Assembly: GCF_000725485.1 (NCBI RefSeq)
Contig: NZ_JOAG01000012.1
Coordinates: forward strand, 124,001 to 188,000
DNA length: 64,000 bases
DNA from: Nonomuraea candida
Lineage (GTDB): Bacteria; Actinomycetota; Actinomycetes; Streptosporangiales; Streptosporangiaceae
Direction: 5' to 3'
The position numbers and the translations under genes are program-made. Below the pieces are notes generated by a model that worked only from the letters and a program-made list of their open reading frames with translations, did no database searches and was not told where the DNA came from. Shown here in pieces: positions 54,510 to 62,694 of this stretch (within the stretch, counting starts at the first letter, position 1; the number at the start of each line of letters is the position of its first letter).

Positions 54510-54782
54510 GTCGACGTTCAGCTGTTCAAGGAGCTGAAAGTGGCCATCGGTATCAAAGAAGCGATGAGGAATCCGATCATCCGCGAGGCCGTCGAATACG
54601 GTGAGGCGCGAGGTGCGGCAAGAGGCGAAGCCAAGGCTCTCCTCAGGATCCTGAACGTCCGACAGATCCCGGTTCCGTTCGAGACCGAGAAGCGCATTCT
54701 CAAGTGCCGTGACCTGGCGACCCTGGGGACCTGGATCGACAGGGCCGTCACCGCCTCCACCGTCGAGGAGCTGTTCGACTGA
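54510..54782 (+). pseudogene. Duplicated 3' fragment of the Rpn-like gene
   Basis: From about 54513 this frame repeats the C-terminal 90 residues of the preceding gene: VQLFKELKVAIGIKEAMRNP, IIREAVEYGEARG, RIPVPFETEKRILKCRDLAT and a tail ending TASTVEELFD. It has a 12-base insertion (coding AARG) and scattered substitutions, mostly silent or conservative. No start codon or ribosome site precedes it and the nuclease core is absent, so it is a fragment left by a tandem duplication (source 54187-54450). Confidence 0.8.
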
Positions 54783-54791
54783 CCCTGGCCT

Positions 54792-54821
54792 CCGGGCCGG
54801 CCGGGTGGCGGGCCGGCCCGG
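54792..54821. terminator. Hairpin terminator after the duplicated fragment
   Basis: CCGGGCCGGCC (54792-54802) pairs with GGCCGGCCCGG (54811-54821), 8-base loop. It looks like a diverged copy of the terminator at 54453-54496 and can also serve the convergent MFS gene ending at 54830. Confidence 0.65.
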
Positions 54822-54829
54822 GGGGTGGG

Positions 54830-55984
54830 TCAGGCGGGGACGAGGCGGCGGGCCTGGGCGCCGGCGAGCGCGGCGGCGCCGAGGCCCGCGAGACCGAGCA
54901 CGACGGCCGTCCAGGCCGGGGCCGTGTAGCCGAGGCCGGCGTCGATGGTCAGGCCCGCGGCGAACGAGCCGATGGCGTTGCCCAGGTTGAAGGCGCCGAT
55001 GTTGGCGGCCGAGGCGAGGGTCGGGGCGCCGGCGGCGGCGTCCAGGACGCGGGTCTGCAGCGGCGGGACTGTGGCGAAGGCGGCCACGCCGAACAGCGTG
55101 ATCGCGACAATGAAGGCGATCTGGTTGGACGAGACGAGCGCCACCACGACGGCGAGCAGCGTGAGCAGGCCCACCGAGCCGTAGATGCTGGGCATGACGG
55201 CCCGGTCGGCGAGCTTGCCGCCGATGAGGTTGCCGGCCACGAGGCCGACGCCGAAGACGGCCATCACCACCGGCACCGCGCCCGGCGAGAAGCCGCCGAC
55301 GCCGGTCATGATCGGCGAGATGAACGTGATGACGGCGAAGACCGGCGCGAAGCCGAAGACGGTCATGGCCAGCGCCAGCCAGACGCCGGCCTTGCGGAAG
55401 GTGGCCAGCTCGCTGCGCAGGCCGCCTCCCGAGGGCCGGGGCTGACGCGGCACCAGGGCCAGGACGCCGGCGAACCCGACCAGGCCGATCACGACCACCA
55501 CCCAGAACGTGGCCCGCCAGCCGAACGACTGCCCGATCCACGTGCCCAGGGGCACGCCCAGCACGTTCGCGAGCGTGAGCCCGGTGAACATCAGGGCGAT
55601 GGCGCTGGCCCGCTTCTGCGGCGCGACCAGGTCGGCGGCGACCACCGAGCCGACCCCGAAGTACGCACCGTGCGCGAAGGCCGCGAGGAACCGGCCGACC
55701 ATGAGCACGCCGTACGAGGGGGCCAGCGCCGACAGCAGGTTGCCCACGACGAACAGCACCATCAGCCACAGCAGCATCGTCTTGCGCGGCAACCGCCCGC
55801 CGAGCATGGTCAGCGGCGGCCCGCCGACGGCCACCCCGAGGGCGTAGCCGGAGACCAGCAGGCCCGCGGCCGGGATCGTGACGGCGAAGTCCCTGGCCAG
55901 CTCGGGCAGCAGCCCGTTGATGATGAACTCCGTGGTTCCGATGCCGAAGGCGCTGATCGCGAGGGCGAACAGGGCGAGAGGCAT
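54830..55984 (-). CDS. MFS transporter (AraJ/DHA1-like drug efflux type)
   Basis: 384 residues with twelve predicted membrane helices. The N-terminus, FALAISAFGIGTTEFIINGL, carries the motif D-type acidic residue typical of AraJ/PbuE/chloramphenicol-exporter relatives; the loop 2-3 motif A is GGRLPRKTMLLW and motif C lies in LANVLGVPLGTWIGQSFG. Proton-driven export of sugars or drugs is likely. ATG 55984. It is divergent from a MarR regulator with an imperfect inverted repeat between them, the usual layout for a MarR-controlled efflux pump. Confidence 0.93.
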   Translation of the reverse strand: MPLALFALAISAFGIGTTEFIINGLLPELARDFAVTIPAAGLLVSGYALGVAVGGPPLTMLGGRLPRKTMLLWLMVLFVVGNLLSALAPSYGVLMVGRFLAAFAHGAYFGVGSVVAADLVAPQKRASAIALMFTGLTLANVLGVPLGTWIGQSFGWRATFWVVVVIGLVGFAGVLALVPRQPRPSGGGLRSELATFRKAGVWLALAMTVFGFAPVFAVITFISPIMTGVGGFSPGAVPVVMAVFGVGLVAGNLIGGKLADRAVMPSIYGSVGLLTLLAVVVALVSSNQIAFIVAITLFGVAAFATVPPLQTRVLDAAAGAPTLASAANIGAFNLGNAIGSFAAGLTIDAGLGYTAPAWTAVVLGLAGLGAAALAGAQARRLVPA

Positions 55985-56004
55985 AGAATACTCCTCAAAC
56001 GACG

Positions 56005-56041
56005 TTAGTAAGCGTGGACATTATTTGCACACGCCGACTAA
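56005..56041. promoter_or_regulatory. Imperfect inverted repeat between MFS and MarR genes
   Basis: TTAGTAAGCGTG (56005-56016) and CACGCCGACTAA (56030-56041) match at 10 of 12 positions with a 13-base AT-rich spacer. It is the only clear symmetry in the 91-bp divergent promoter region, so it is the likely MarR binding site for both genes. Confidence 0.6.
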
Positions 56042-56075
56042 GTCACCATACAAGCATGCCGAGGAGGCTGTCACC

Positions 56076-56507
56076 ATGGCCATCTCCGACGACGCCGTCG
56101 AGGCGCGCGCCCAGGGCTGGCGCACGCTCGCGGCGCTGCACGCCAAGATCGAGGACCGGCTGGAGAAGGCGCTGCAGAAGGAGCACGGGCTGAGCGTGAG
56201 CGAGTACACCGTGCTCGACGTGCTGGCCAGGCAGGACGGCTGGCACATGCGCATGCAGCAGCTCGCCAGGGCGGTGGTGCTCAGCCAGAGCGCGACCACC
56301 CGGCTGGTGACGCGGCTGGAGAACCGCGGGCTGCTGCGCCGCTACCTGTGCGAGGACGACCGGCGCGGCATCTACTCCGAGGTCACGCCCGACGGGCGGG
56401 AGCTGCTGGAGCGGGCCGGGCCCACGCACGACAGCGTGCTGAAGGAGGTGCTGGCCGAGGCGGCGGAGCAGCCGGAGCTGGCCCCGCTCGCCGCCGTCAT
56501 CACCTGA
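56076..56507 (+). CDS. MarR family transcriptional regulator
   Basis: 143 residues. Winged helix-turn-helix: LSVSEYTVLDVLARQDGWHM, MQQLARAVVLSQSATTRLVT and RLENRGLLRRYLCEDDRRGI, with the wing DRRGIYSEVTPDGRELLERA. ATG 56076 has GAGGAGG 12 bases upstream. Divergent from the MFS transporter gene and probably its ligand-responsive repressor. Confidence 0.94.
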   Translation: MAISDDAVEARAQGWRTLAALHAKIEDRLEKALQKEHGLSVSEYTVLDVLARQDGWHMRMQQLARAVVLSQSATTRLVTRLENRGLLRRYLCEDDRRGIYSEVTPDGRELLERAGPTHDSVLKEVLAEAAEQPELAPLAAVIT

Positions 56508-56593
56508 GGCACCCCAAGGCCCTCACGGCGTCCCAAGGCCCTCAAGCGTCCCGAAAACTCCCGGCCCGGGCTCTCTTCAGGCCGGGACCCGCG

Positions 56594-57526
56594 TCAGGGG
56601 CGGACGTTGCTCTGGATCTCGCCGACCGGGACGTCCCGGGTGGTCTCCAGCTGCACGGGCGCGAACTCGACCGTGACCTCCTGCCCCTGGCCCTGCGCGT
56701 CGACCTGCCACACGGTGGTGACGCCGAGCGTGTACTTCTCGCGCGGCTGGTCGATCGACGAGCGCAGGTACTGCACGCCGCAGGCGAACTCGCCGCTCTT
56801 CGTGTACGGCCTGCCGGTCGTCCCGCAGCCGCTGTCGGTCACCTTGGCCCGGTCGGGCGTCGTGCCGGGGTCGATCTCGACGCGGTCGAGCGTGGCGACG
56901 ACGGTCACGCTCATGACGCCGGGCAGCTCCGCCGTGACGCTGCGGCGGGGCGTGCCGATGCCCTCCAGCCAGACCCAGGTGGGCAGGTTGACGTAGCTCT
57001 TGGCGTCGGGGTTCAGCTTGACGGCCGGCTCGGGCACGGTCAGCGCGGCCCGGGCGATCTGCGCCAGTTGCGCGATCGTGATGCCCGCCGGCGGGGTGGT
57101 GCCGTTGGGCACGAAGATGAACTGTTCGAGGTTGGTCCAGCAGGCCACGCCGTTCGGGTCGGCCTCGTTCAGCGCGGGCAGCCACCAGCGCCCGTCCTCG
57201 CCGAGCTTGTCCCTGAACTGCTGGATGAACGCCTGATGGCCCTCCTCGTCGATCCGGGCGCGGTTGGCCGCGTCCCGGCCCGAGTCGCGCTGCCGGAGCA
57301 TCTCCTCGGGAGTGGGGCCCGGCTCGTACCAGCACGGGCTCGGGATGCGGTAGCCGTCGCTCTTGCCGCCTCCGACGTCGCCGGAGACGACGACGTTGGT
57401 GTGCTTGCCCTGCCACCCCACCGTGTTGCCGGACTGGATCTTCTCCTGGGTGGTCTGCCCGCCGGGGCCCGGGTCGGGATCGAGGAGCAGCGGTGCGATG
57501 AGCAACGCCGCCAGCCAAGGTTTCAT
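56594..57526 (-). CDS. Exported protein of the Tad pilus operon
   Basis: 310 residues with an N-terminal signal (MKPWLAALLIAPLLLDPDP). The mature part has paired cysteines (PSPCWYEPG, GVACWTNLEQFIF, DSGCGTTGRPY, FACGVQYL) and two conserved-looking blocks, AKSYVNLPTWVWLEG and VWQVDAQGQGQEVTVEF. I recognise it only as the protein usually found at the end of actinomycete Tad-type pilus operons; some databases call similar proteins ATP/GTP-binding, for which I see no motif. ATG 57526 overlaps the preceding stop by four bases. Last gene of the operon; probably acts outside the membrane in pilus assembly. Confidence 0.75.
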   Translation of the reverse strand: MKPWLAALLIAPLLLDPDPGPGGQTTQEKIQSGNTVGWQGKHTNVVVSGDVGGGKSDGYRIPSPCWYEPGPTPEEMLRQRDSGRDAANRARIDEEGHQAFIQQFRDKLGEDGRWWLPALNEADPNGVACWTNLEQFIFVPNGTTPPAGITIAQLAQIARAALTVPEPAVKLNPDAKSYVNLPTWVWLEGIGTPRRSVTAELPGVMSVTVVATLDRVEIDPGTTPDRAKVTDSGCGTTGRPYTKSGEFACGVQYLRSSIDQPREKYTLGVTTVWQVDAQGQGQEVTVEFAPVQLETTRDVPVGEIQSNVRP

Positions 57527-58173
57527 CGGGTGCATCTCTCTCTGGAATCGACGTACGTCCTGATGCGCCACACCCCGTCGTCGCCGCGGCGGGCGGCCAC
57601 GCTCTGGCCGTAGGGGGTGCGCAGCCACGCGGGTTGCGGGCTGATGGCCCTTCCGGTGCGGGAGGAGACCATCCTGATCCCCGATTCGTCGACACAGGCG
57701 TCGACCTGGGCGCCCTTGCCCACCCGGGCGCTGACCCGCAGGTTGTAGAGGCGTCCGACGCCGCGCATCGTCCACCGCTCGTCGGCGAAGGATGCCACCC
57801 AGTCGCTCGCCTGGACGGCGGCGTCGAGTTCGAGGCCCTCCTTGTAGACGCGCCGGCCCTCCGCCACGGCCCGGCGGGTGCCGACGTACTGGTCGACCAT
57901 GACCTTGAGCAGCGGGTCGGGGTTCGCGGGCCATTCGATGCGCGCCCGCAGGCCGTCGGCGACGCGCACGGTCTCCGTCCCGTCGGACGGCCGCCCGGCG
58001 CCGTCGCCGGGGCCGGTGGGGGCGGCGGGCGCGGCCGGTGGGGCGCCCTCCTGCGGCCGGTACGGCCGTTCGGGCGCGGCGCAACCCGCCGCCAGCAGCC
58101 CCGCGCCGGCGACCAGCGCCACCGCTCGCCTGCCGCGAGCCAGGACCGCCCGTCTCGGCGTCTCACGTCTCAT
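57523..58173 (-). CDS. Putative lipoprotein of the Tad pilus operon
   Basis: 216 residues. Arg-rich N-terminus, then ALVAGAGLLAAGCAAPERPY with a good lipobox (LAAGC). A Pro/Gly/Ala linker leads to a domain with DPLLKVMVDQYVGTRRAVAE and SDWVASFADERWTMRGVGRL, a compact alpha/beta fold with two late cysteines (VDACVDESG, ERCTR). No known family. ATG 58173 overlaps the LysM-BTAD gene stop (ATGA), and its own stop overlaps the next start, so it is locked into the operon. Confidence 0.75.
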   Translation of the reverse strand: MRRETPRRAVLARGRRAVALVAGAGLLAAGCAAPERPYRPQEGAPPAAPAAPTGPGDGAGRPSDGTETVRVADGLRARIEWPANPDPLLKVMVDQYVGTRRAVAEGRRVYKEGLELDAAVQASDWVASFADERWTMRGVGRLYNLRVSARVGKGAQVDACVDESGIRMVSSRTGRAISPQPAWLRTPYGQSVAARRGDDGVWRIRTYVDSRERCTR

Positions 58174-61058
58174 GCCGACGACTCCCTCACCACATGGATG
58201 CGCCACGTGGGCAGCAGTTCCTCGATCAACGCCTCGGTCTCGGGGGCCATCCCGCCTCCGTACGGGTGCGAGGCCGCCCGCCTGGCCAGCCCCTCGACGA
58301 CGGCGCGCAGGCGCACGGTGTCCTGCGTGGCGTGCGTGGCCCGCAGCAGGTCGCGCCAGAGCGCCTCGTCGTCGGTGGCCAGCAGCAACGCCGCGCGGAT
58401 GGCGGCCACGGCCGCGTCCGGCTGGCCGTTCGCCAGCCGGATCTCGCAGAGCTGGTGCGCGGTGTCGGCCACCGCCGCGCTCACGTCGTACTCCAGGTCG
58501 TCGGCCGCCAGCCAGGAGTACCCGCCGGGCCGGCGGCCGGCCAGCAACGGGCCCCTGACCAGGCCGAGCGCCTTCTCCAGCAGGACGGCCCGGGCCGAGG
58601 AGTCGGCCTGGGCGCGGCGTACGAGCTCGCGGAAGACCGCCCAGTCCGTACGGACGCCGGGCCCCAGCCGCAACCGGCCGGCCTCGTCGGTGAGCAGGTG
58701 CCGCGGCCCCAGCCATTCGGCGACCCTGGCGATCGTGGCGTCCCTGACCATGTCCTGGACGCCGCGCGGCCACAACACGCCGCCGAGCACCACGGGATGC
58801 ACGCCGCCCACGTGCGTGGCCAGGTACACCAGCAGCTCGGTCGCCAGCTCCATCCGGCCCTCCTCCAGCGGGGGCAGGCCGTCGATCTCCACGGGGCCGA
58901 GGATCCTGACCTCCACGGCCGGCAGATGCAGGCCCTCCAGCGGCTCGGGCTCCGGGATGGCCTCGCCCTCGTGCCGGTCGGCGGTGCGGAACAGCTCGAT
59001 CAGCGCGCGGTAGTGGCGGCGGGGCAGGAGCTGGGCGTCCACCTCGAAGCCCAGCTCGGCGATCCTGGCCTTGCCGTCCTCGCCGATCTCCAGGGTCCAG
59101 GTGGCGTGCGGCACCTCGCCGGCCACCACGTACCCGGCGGTGTCCCTGCGGGCCAGCAGCGCCAGGCGGCGGGCCTCCTCGTGGGTGGGCGCGACCGCGG
59201 AGAGCAGGTAGTGGGCGGTGCGGGAGCCGCCGGTGATGCGCCCGGTCAGCACCTCCTCGCGCGGGGCCGCGCCCGCCTCCAGCTCGGGCAGCACCTCCGC
59301 CAGGCCGCCGACCGCCCTGATGCGGCCCGGCGCGATGGCGGTCAGCTCCGCGCCGAAGCCGACGAGCGTGATGCGCATGCGGTCGGACCAGCGGTTCGTG
59401 GCCAGCTCGACGGCGATGGCGGCCAGCGCGGCGGTGGTCTGCGGGCCGCGCACGTTGATCAGGCCCTGGGCGGCCTCCAGATCGATCAGCACCCGGCCGC
59501 CGGCGTCCGTCCCGATCGACACCAGCCCCGGGTACGGCGCTCCGCCCTGCCGCACCTGCCCGCCGAAGCCCGCCTGGTACGCCCCGCCCGCCCGCGCGTG
59601 CCCGCCCGCATCCGCCTGGTACGGGGGGCGGCCGTGGCGGGGCTGGGGGGCGGGGTCCGGCAGGAGGCGGCCTTCGTGGGCGGGCAGCCGCCAGATCTGG
59701 CCGCCGTCCGTGGCCGTCCACGGGGCGGGCGGGTCCTCGTCGGGCGGATGGATCCACAGGTCGAGGTTGCGGGCCGACAGGTGGGCCCCGTACACGATGG
59801 GCGGGGTGCGGTGCTGGGCGGCCAGCTCGGCGCCCAGCATGCGCAGCCCGACGTCCAGGACGCGGGCCCCCGGCGCGTCGCCGCCCAGCCGGAGCGCCAC
59901 CTCGGCCTGGGCGGCGTCGTCGCGCGGCCGGACGATCCGGCGGCCGAACATCCGCCGCCAGAGCTGCTCGCGCCGCCGCCTGGCCAGCACGAGCAGCAGC
60001 CCGGCGGCGGCCAGGGAGGCGGCGGCGAGGTACTGGTGCAGGTCGCCGTCCTGGCTCTCCCGCACCACGGGCTGCTGGTCGATCTGCTGCTCTCCGGGCC
60101 GCCGGGGCTCGGTTTCGCCCCTGCCGGGGGTCTCCAGCTCCTTGCCGTCGGTCTTCCTGTCACCCTTGCCGCCCTGCTCGCCCTTGCCGCCCTGCTCGCC
60201 CTTGCCGCCCTGCTCGCCCTTCTCCCCGGTACGCGCGTCGCGGCCGGCGTCGCGGTCCACCTGCGCCCTGCCGGGGTGCTCGCGCAGCGTCTGCGAGCGG
60301 GGCTGGTCGGCGGGCACGATGTGCACGTTCTTGGCGTCCTCCGGCATGTCCAGCACCCAGCCGGGCCTGATCAGGTCGGCCATCCGCAGGCGGCTGCCGT
60401 CCGGCTGCTCCTTCGCCTGGTTGAGCCGGTAGATCTCCGGATACCGGCGGCCGTCACCCAGGCACTTCTCGGCGATCTCCCACAGGCTCTCGTGGTGGCG
60501 GCCGTGCGGGGGCTGGACGACGTACACCTTCTTGGTCTTGGGGGTCTCCAGCGTGTGCTCGACGATCGGGGCGGAGTACGCGACCGCGGTGACCGGCGGG
60601 GCGGCGGGCGTGGGCGCCAGCTTCACCAGCGGCGCCACCATGGCCCCGGCCGTGAACAGCAGCAGCACGGCCGAGACGAGCTTGTTGGCCAGGAACTGCA
60701 TGCCTCCGGAGAGCGGCACGCGGGCGGGCATGCCGACGCGGCGGACCCCGGCGTACACCTCGACCAGCACGCACACGAAGAGCTGGAACCAGGCCAGCCA
60801 GACCAGCAGCACCAGCACCGCCACGATCGTGCTCGGGCCGACGCGGCCGGTCCACACGCCGGGGTCGAGCAGCTCCGGCCCGACGGGCGGCCCGACGAAC
60901 GTGAGCAGCGCGTACGGCACCCCGCCCACCAGCGCCACCAGCACGACCAGCGCCCCGATCCCGGCGAGCACGTCGCCGAAGCTGCGCCTGGCCGGGACGC
61001 GCACGGGACGCACGGGCACGTGCCGTCCGTGTGGACGCGGCGGCTCTCGCTGCGGCAT
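58170..61058 (-). CDS. Membrane protein with LysM and BTAD domains
   Basis: 962 residues. Two N-terminal membrane helices (about 28-50 and 75-100) and one near 125-145, then a LysM domain (YVVQPPHGRHHESLWEIAEK then NQAKEQPDG and IRPGWVLDMP, about 170-225), a GEQGGK-repeat linker (60163-60216), another membrane helix (about 320-340, YLAAASLAAAGLLLVLARRR), a large cytoplasmic part, and a C-terminal BTAD module (VEVRILGPVEIDGLPPLEEG, TDWAVFRELVRRAQADSSAR, LCEIRLANGQPDAAVAAIRA) as in SARP regulators. GGAGAGGAGAGG lies just before ATG 61058. It probably links peptidoglycan sensing to pilus gene control; mechanism unknown. Confidence 0.85.
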   Translation of the reverse strand: MPQREPPRPHGRHVPVRPVRVPARRSFGDVLAGIGALVVLVALVGGVPYALLTFVGPPVGPELLDPGVWTGRVGPSTIVAVLVLLVWLAWFQLFVCVLVEVYAGVRRVGMPARVPLSGGMQFLANKLVSAVLLLFTAGAMVAPLVKLAPTPAAPPVTAVAYSAPIVEHTLETPKTKKVYVVQPPHGRHHESLWEIAEKCLGDGRRYPEIYRLNQAKEQPDGSRLRMADLIRPGWVLDMPEDAKNVHIVPADQPRSQTLREHPGRAQVDRDAGRDARTGEKGEQGGKGEQGGKGEQGGKGDRKTDGKELETPGRGETEPRRPGEQQIDQQPVVRESQDGDLHQYLAAASLAAAGLLLVLARRRREQLWRRMFGRRIVRPRDDAAQAEVALRLGGDAPGARVLDVGLRMLGAELAAQHRTPPIVYGAHLSARNLDLWIHPPDEDPPAPWTATDGGQIWRLPAHEGRLLPDPAPQPRHGRPPYQADAGGHARAGGAYQAGFGGQVRQGGAPYPGLVSIGTDAGGRVLIDLEAAQGLINVRGPQTTAALAAIAVELATNRWSDRMRITLVGFGAELTAIAPGRIRAVGGLAEVLPELEAGAAPREEVLTGRITGGSRTAHYLLSAVAPTHEEARRLALLARRDTAGYVVAGEVPHATWTLEIGEDGKARIAELGFEVDAQLLPRRHYRALIELFRTADRHEGEAIPEPEPLEGLHLPAVEVRILGPVEIDGLPPLEEGRMELATELLVYLATHVGGVHPVVLGGVLWPRGVQDMVRDATIARVAEWLGPRHLLTDEAGRLRLGPGVRTDWAVFRELVRRAQADSSARAVLLEKALGLVRGPLLAGRRPGGYSWLAADDLEYDVSAAVADTAHQLCEIRLANGQPDAAVAAIRAALLLATDDEALWRDLLRATHATQDTVRLRAVVEGLARRAASHPYGGGMAPETEALIEELLPTWRIHVVRESSA
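60163..60216. repeat. Three 18-bp tandem repeats in the LysM-BTAD gene
   Basis: CCCTTGCCGCCCTGCTCG at 60163, 60181 and 60199 codes on the minus strand for the GEQGGK linker repeats. In-frame, so repeat number may vary. Confidence 0.92.
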
Positions 61059-61129
61059 CGCCTCTCCTCTCCCCTGGTCCAGCGTCGTGTCTCGGACGTC
61101 CCCGCAGCCATCGAGTGGCCGGATTCGGT

Positions 61130-61546
61130 CTATCTCGCTTCGGGCGCGGCGGTGGCCTCGCCGGTCATCTCGGAGCCGGGGAAGCCGATGGCGCCGAGGA
61201 AGAACGCCTCCCACCGGACCGACACGGTGACGGTTACCTGCGCCTGCCCCTGGCCGACCGTGCACTGGCCGGCGCGCACGCCGTCGTCGCCCTGGGCCGC
61301 GACGATCTCCTCGGCCCTGGCGCACACCTGCGCCTCGTCCAGCAGCCGCGTCTCCCCGGTCGCCCGCAGGTGGTCCTCGTCGAGCCGGTCGGCGCCGGCC
61401 CGGGCCGCCTGCTCGGCCACGTCGGCGGCGCGCAGCCGGGCGTTGATCGCCGACCCGCCGTCCACCAGCAGCCCGGCCAGCAGGAACACGACCACGGAGA
61501 ACAGCACGGTGAACACCGCCATCGACCCGCGCTCACCGGACCTCAT
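61130..61546 (-). CDS. TadG/TadE-like pilus-associated protein
   Basis: 138 residues, one N-terminal membrane helix: RGSMAVFTVLFSVVVFLLAG followed by LLVDGGSAINARLRAADVAE, the pattern of TadG-like (Rv3654-type) proteins of Tad operons. Unlike its two upstream paralogues, Phe replaces the Glu at position +5 after the putative G/S cleavage point. ATG 61546 overlaps the previous gene's end by 14 bases. Confidence 0.85.
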   Translation of the reverse strand: MRSGERGSMAVFTVLFSVVVFLLAGLLVDGGSAINARLRAADVAEQAARAGADRLDEDHLRATGETRLLDEAQVCARAEEIVAAQGDDGVRAGQCTVGQGQAQVTVTVSVRWEAFFLGAIGFPGSEMTGEATAAPEAR

Positions 61547-62012
61547 CGATCCTCCTGAACTGCTCGATCGGCACGACGGCCGTGCCCGTGAGCCGCTTGG
61601 TGCCGCCGAAGCCGAGGAAGGCGAGGTCCAGCTCGCACGTCACCTCGGCCTGGACCTGGCCGCCCTGCCGGAACTCGGAGGCGTCCAGGGAGACGGCGGA
61701 GGACCGGCAGCGGCCCTGCAGCGCGCTCGTGGTGATGGCCTCGGCGGCGGCCTCGGCGGCGTCCAGCGAGCGCTGCACGGAGGCGGCGCGGGCGGCGTCG
61801 CGCGCCGTGCCGTTCACCCGCCCCTGCGACTCCACCAGCACGCCGGCCCCGGCCAGGAACATGAGGAACAGCAGGAAGACCGGGGCCAGCATGACGGTCT
61901 CGACCGCCATGGAACCCCGCTCGCTCCCTCGGGCCCGCTCAGCTCCCCGGGCCCGCCCACTGCCCCGGACCCGCTCAGCTCCCCCGGCCCGCTCGCCCCG
62001 TACTCGCCTCAT
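61533..62012 (-). CDS. TadE-like pseudopilin
   Basis: 159 residues. After a 30-residue Arg/Gly/Glu-rich leader comes ERGSMAVETVMLAPVFLLFL, a class III prepilin-type sequence with Glu at +5, then DAARAASVQRSLDAAEAAAE typical of TadE. ATG 62012 overlaps the preceding stop by four bases. The low-complexity leader (repeated GARRERARG-like residues, 61920-62000) is unusual; a shorter start near the pilin motif is possible. Confidence 0.85.
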   Translation of the reverse strand: MRRVRGERAGGAERVRGSGRARGAERARGSERGSMAVETVMLAPVFLLFLMFLAGAGVLVESQGRVNGTARDAARAASVQRSLDAAEAAAEAITTSALQGRCRSSAVSLDASEFRQGGQVQAEVTCELDLAFLGFGGTKRLTGTAVVPIEQFRRIDEVR

Positions 62013-62458
62013 TCGCAGTCCTCGCCTCCGTTGTCGGGGCGGAAGCACTCGACGGGCCCGCCCGCCGTGGCGGTGACGGTGAAGGCGAGATCGGGCAGGA
62101 GCGGGATGACCTGTACGGCGCTGCCCGTCACCGTGACGAAGCGCTCGTCGGGCTCCTTCTCCGACGTCGTGGCGGTGGCGCCCTGGAGCAGCCGGGGCCC
62201 GACGGCGCGGATGATCTCGGTCGCCTTCCCGGTGGCCTCGCCCTCCCAGGCCCCCGAGTCGAACGGCGCCGCCCTGGCCACCCGGGCGCCCTCCCTGGCC
62301 GCCGCCTCGGCGACCTCGCGGGCGTGGAACCAGAGGGCGACCTGCACGATGAGCAGCACGGTCGCGAGGATGACCGGCATGAGCAAGGCCAGCTCGATCA
62401 CCGTCACGCCGCGCTCGCCCCGCCCCCGCCGCACCCGGCCGGGCGACCGGGTTGTCAC
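62009..62458 (-). CDS. TadE-like pseudopilin
   Basis: 149 residues. GERGVTVIELALLMPVILAT gives the prepilin cleavage site (after Gly) and Glu at +5; LLIVQVALWFHAREVAEAAA and REGARVARAAPFDSGAWEGE are the TadE helix continuation. GTG 62458 and the final TGA both overlap neighbours by four bases, so it is part of one translationally coupled series. Confidence 0.88.
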   Translation of the reverse strand: MTTRSPGRVRRGRGERGVTVIELALLMPVILATVLLIVQVALWFHAREVAEAAAREGARVARAAPFDSGAWEGEATGKATEIIRAVGPRLLQGATATTSEKEPDERFVTVTGSAVQVIPLLPDLAFTVTATAGGPVECFRPDNGGEDCE

Positions 62459-62694
62459 GGAGTGTCTCCGCCTCCGCCGCCCTCGCCACCGCCGCCGAAG
62501 GTCTGCTCCAGCTCGCCCTGCTGCTGCTCGACCAGGTTCCTGATCAGGGTGGCCAGACCGAGGGCGACGCCGGCGATGATGGCGGTGATGATCACCCACT
62601 CGACGGCGGAGGCGCCCCTGGTGGGCGCGGTGCGGGCATGGTGGACGCGCACGCCCAGGTAGGCGCGCAGGTAGACGATCCAGGGGTGGTTCAT
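62455..62694 (-). CDS. Flp/Tad-type pilin
   Basis: 79 residues: a basic leader (MNHPWIVYLRAYLGVRVHHA), then TRGASAVEWVIITAIIAGVA, which has the Gly cleavage site, Glu at +5 and a hydrophobic helix of a Flp-type major pilin; the short mature tail ends in Gly-rich GGGGEGGGGGDTP. It is likely the pilus subunit. ATG 62694 overlaps the TadC-like stop by one base (TGATG). Confidence 0.85.
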   Translation of the reverse strand: MNHPWIVYLRAYLGVRVHHARTAPTRGASAVEWVIITAIIAGVALGLATLIRNLVEQQQGELEQTFGGGGEGGGGGDTP

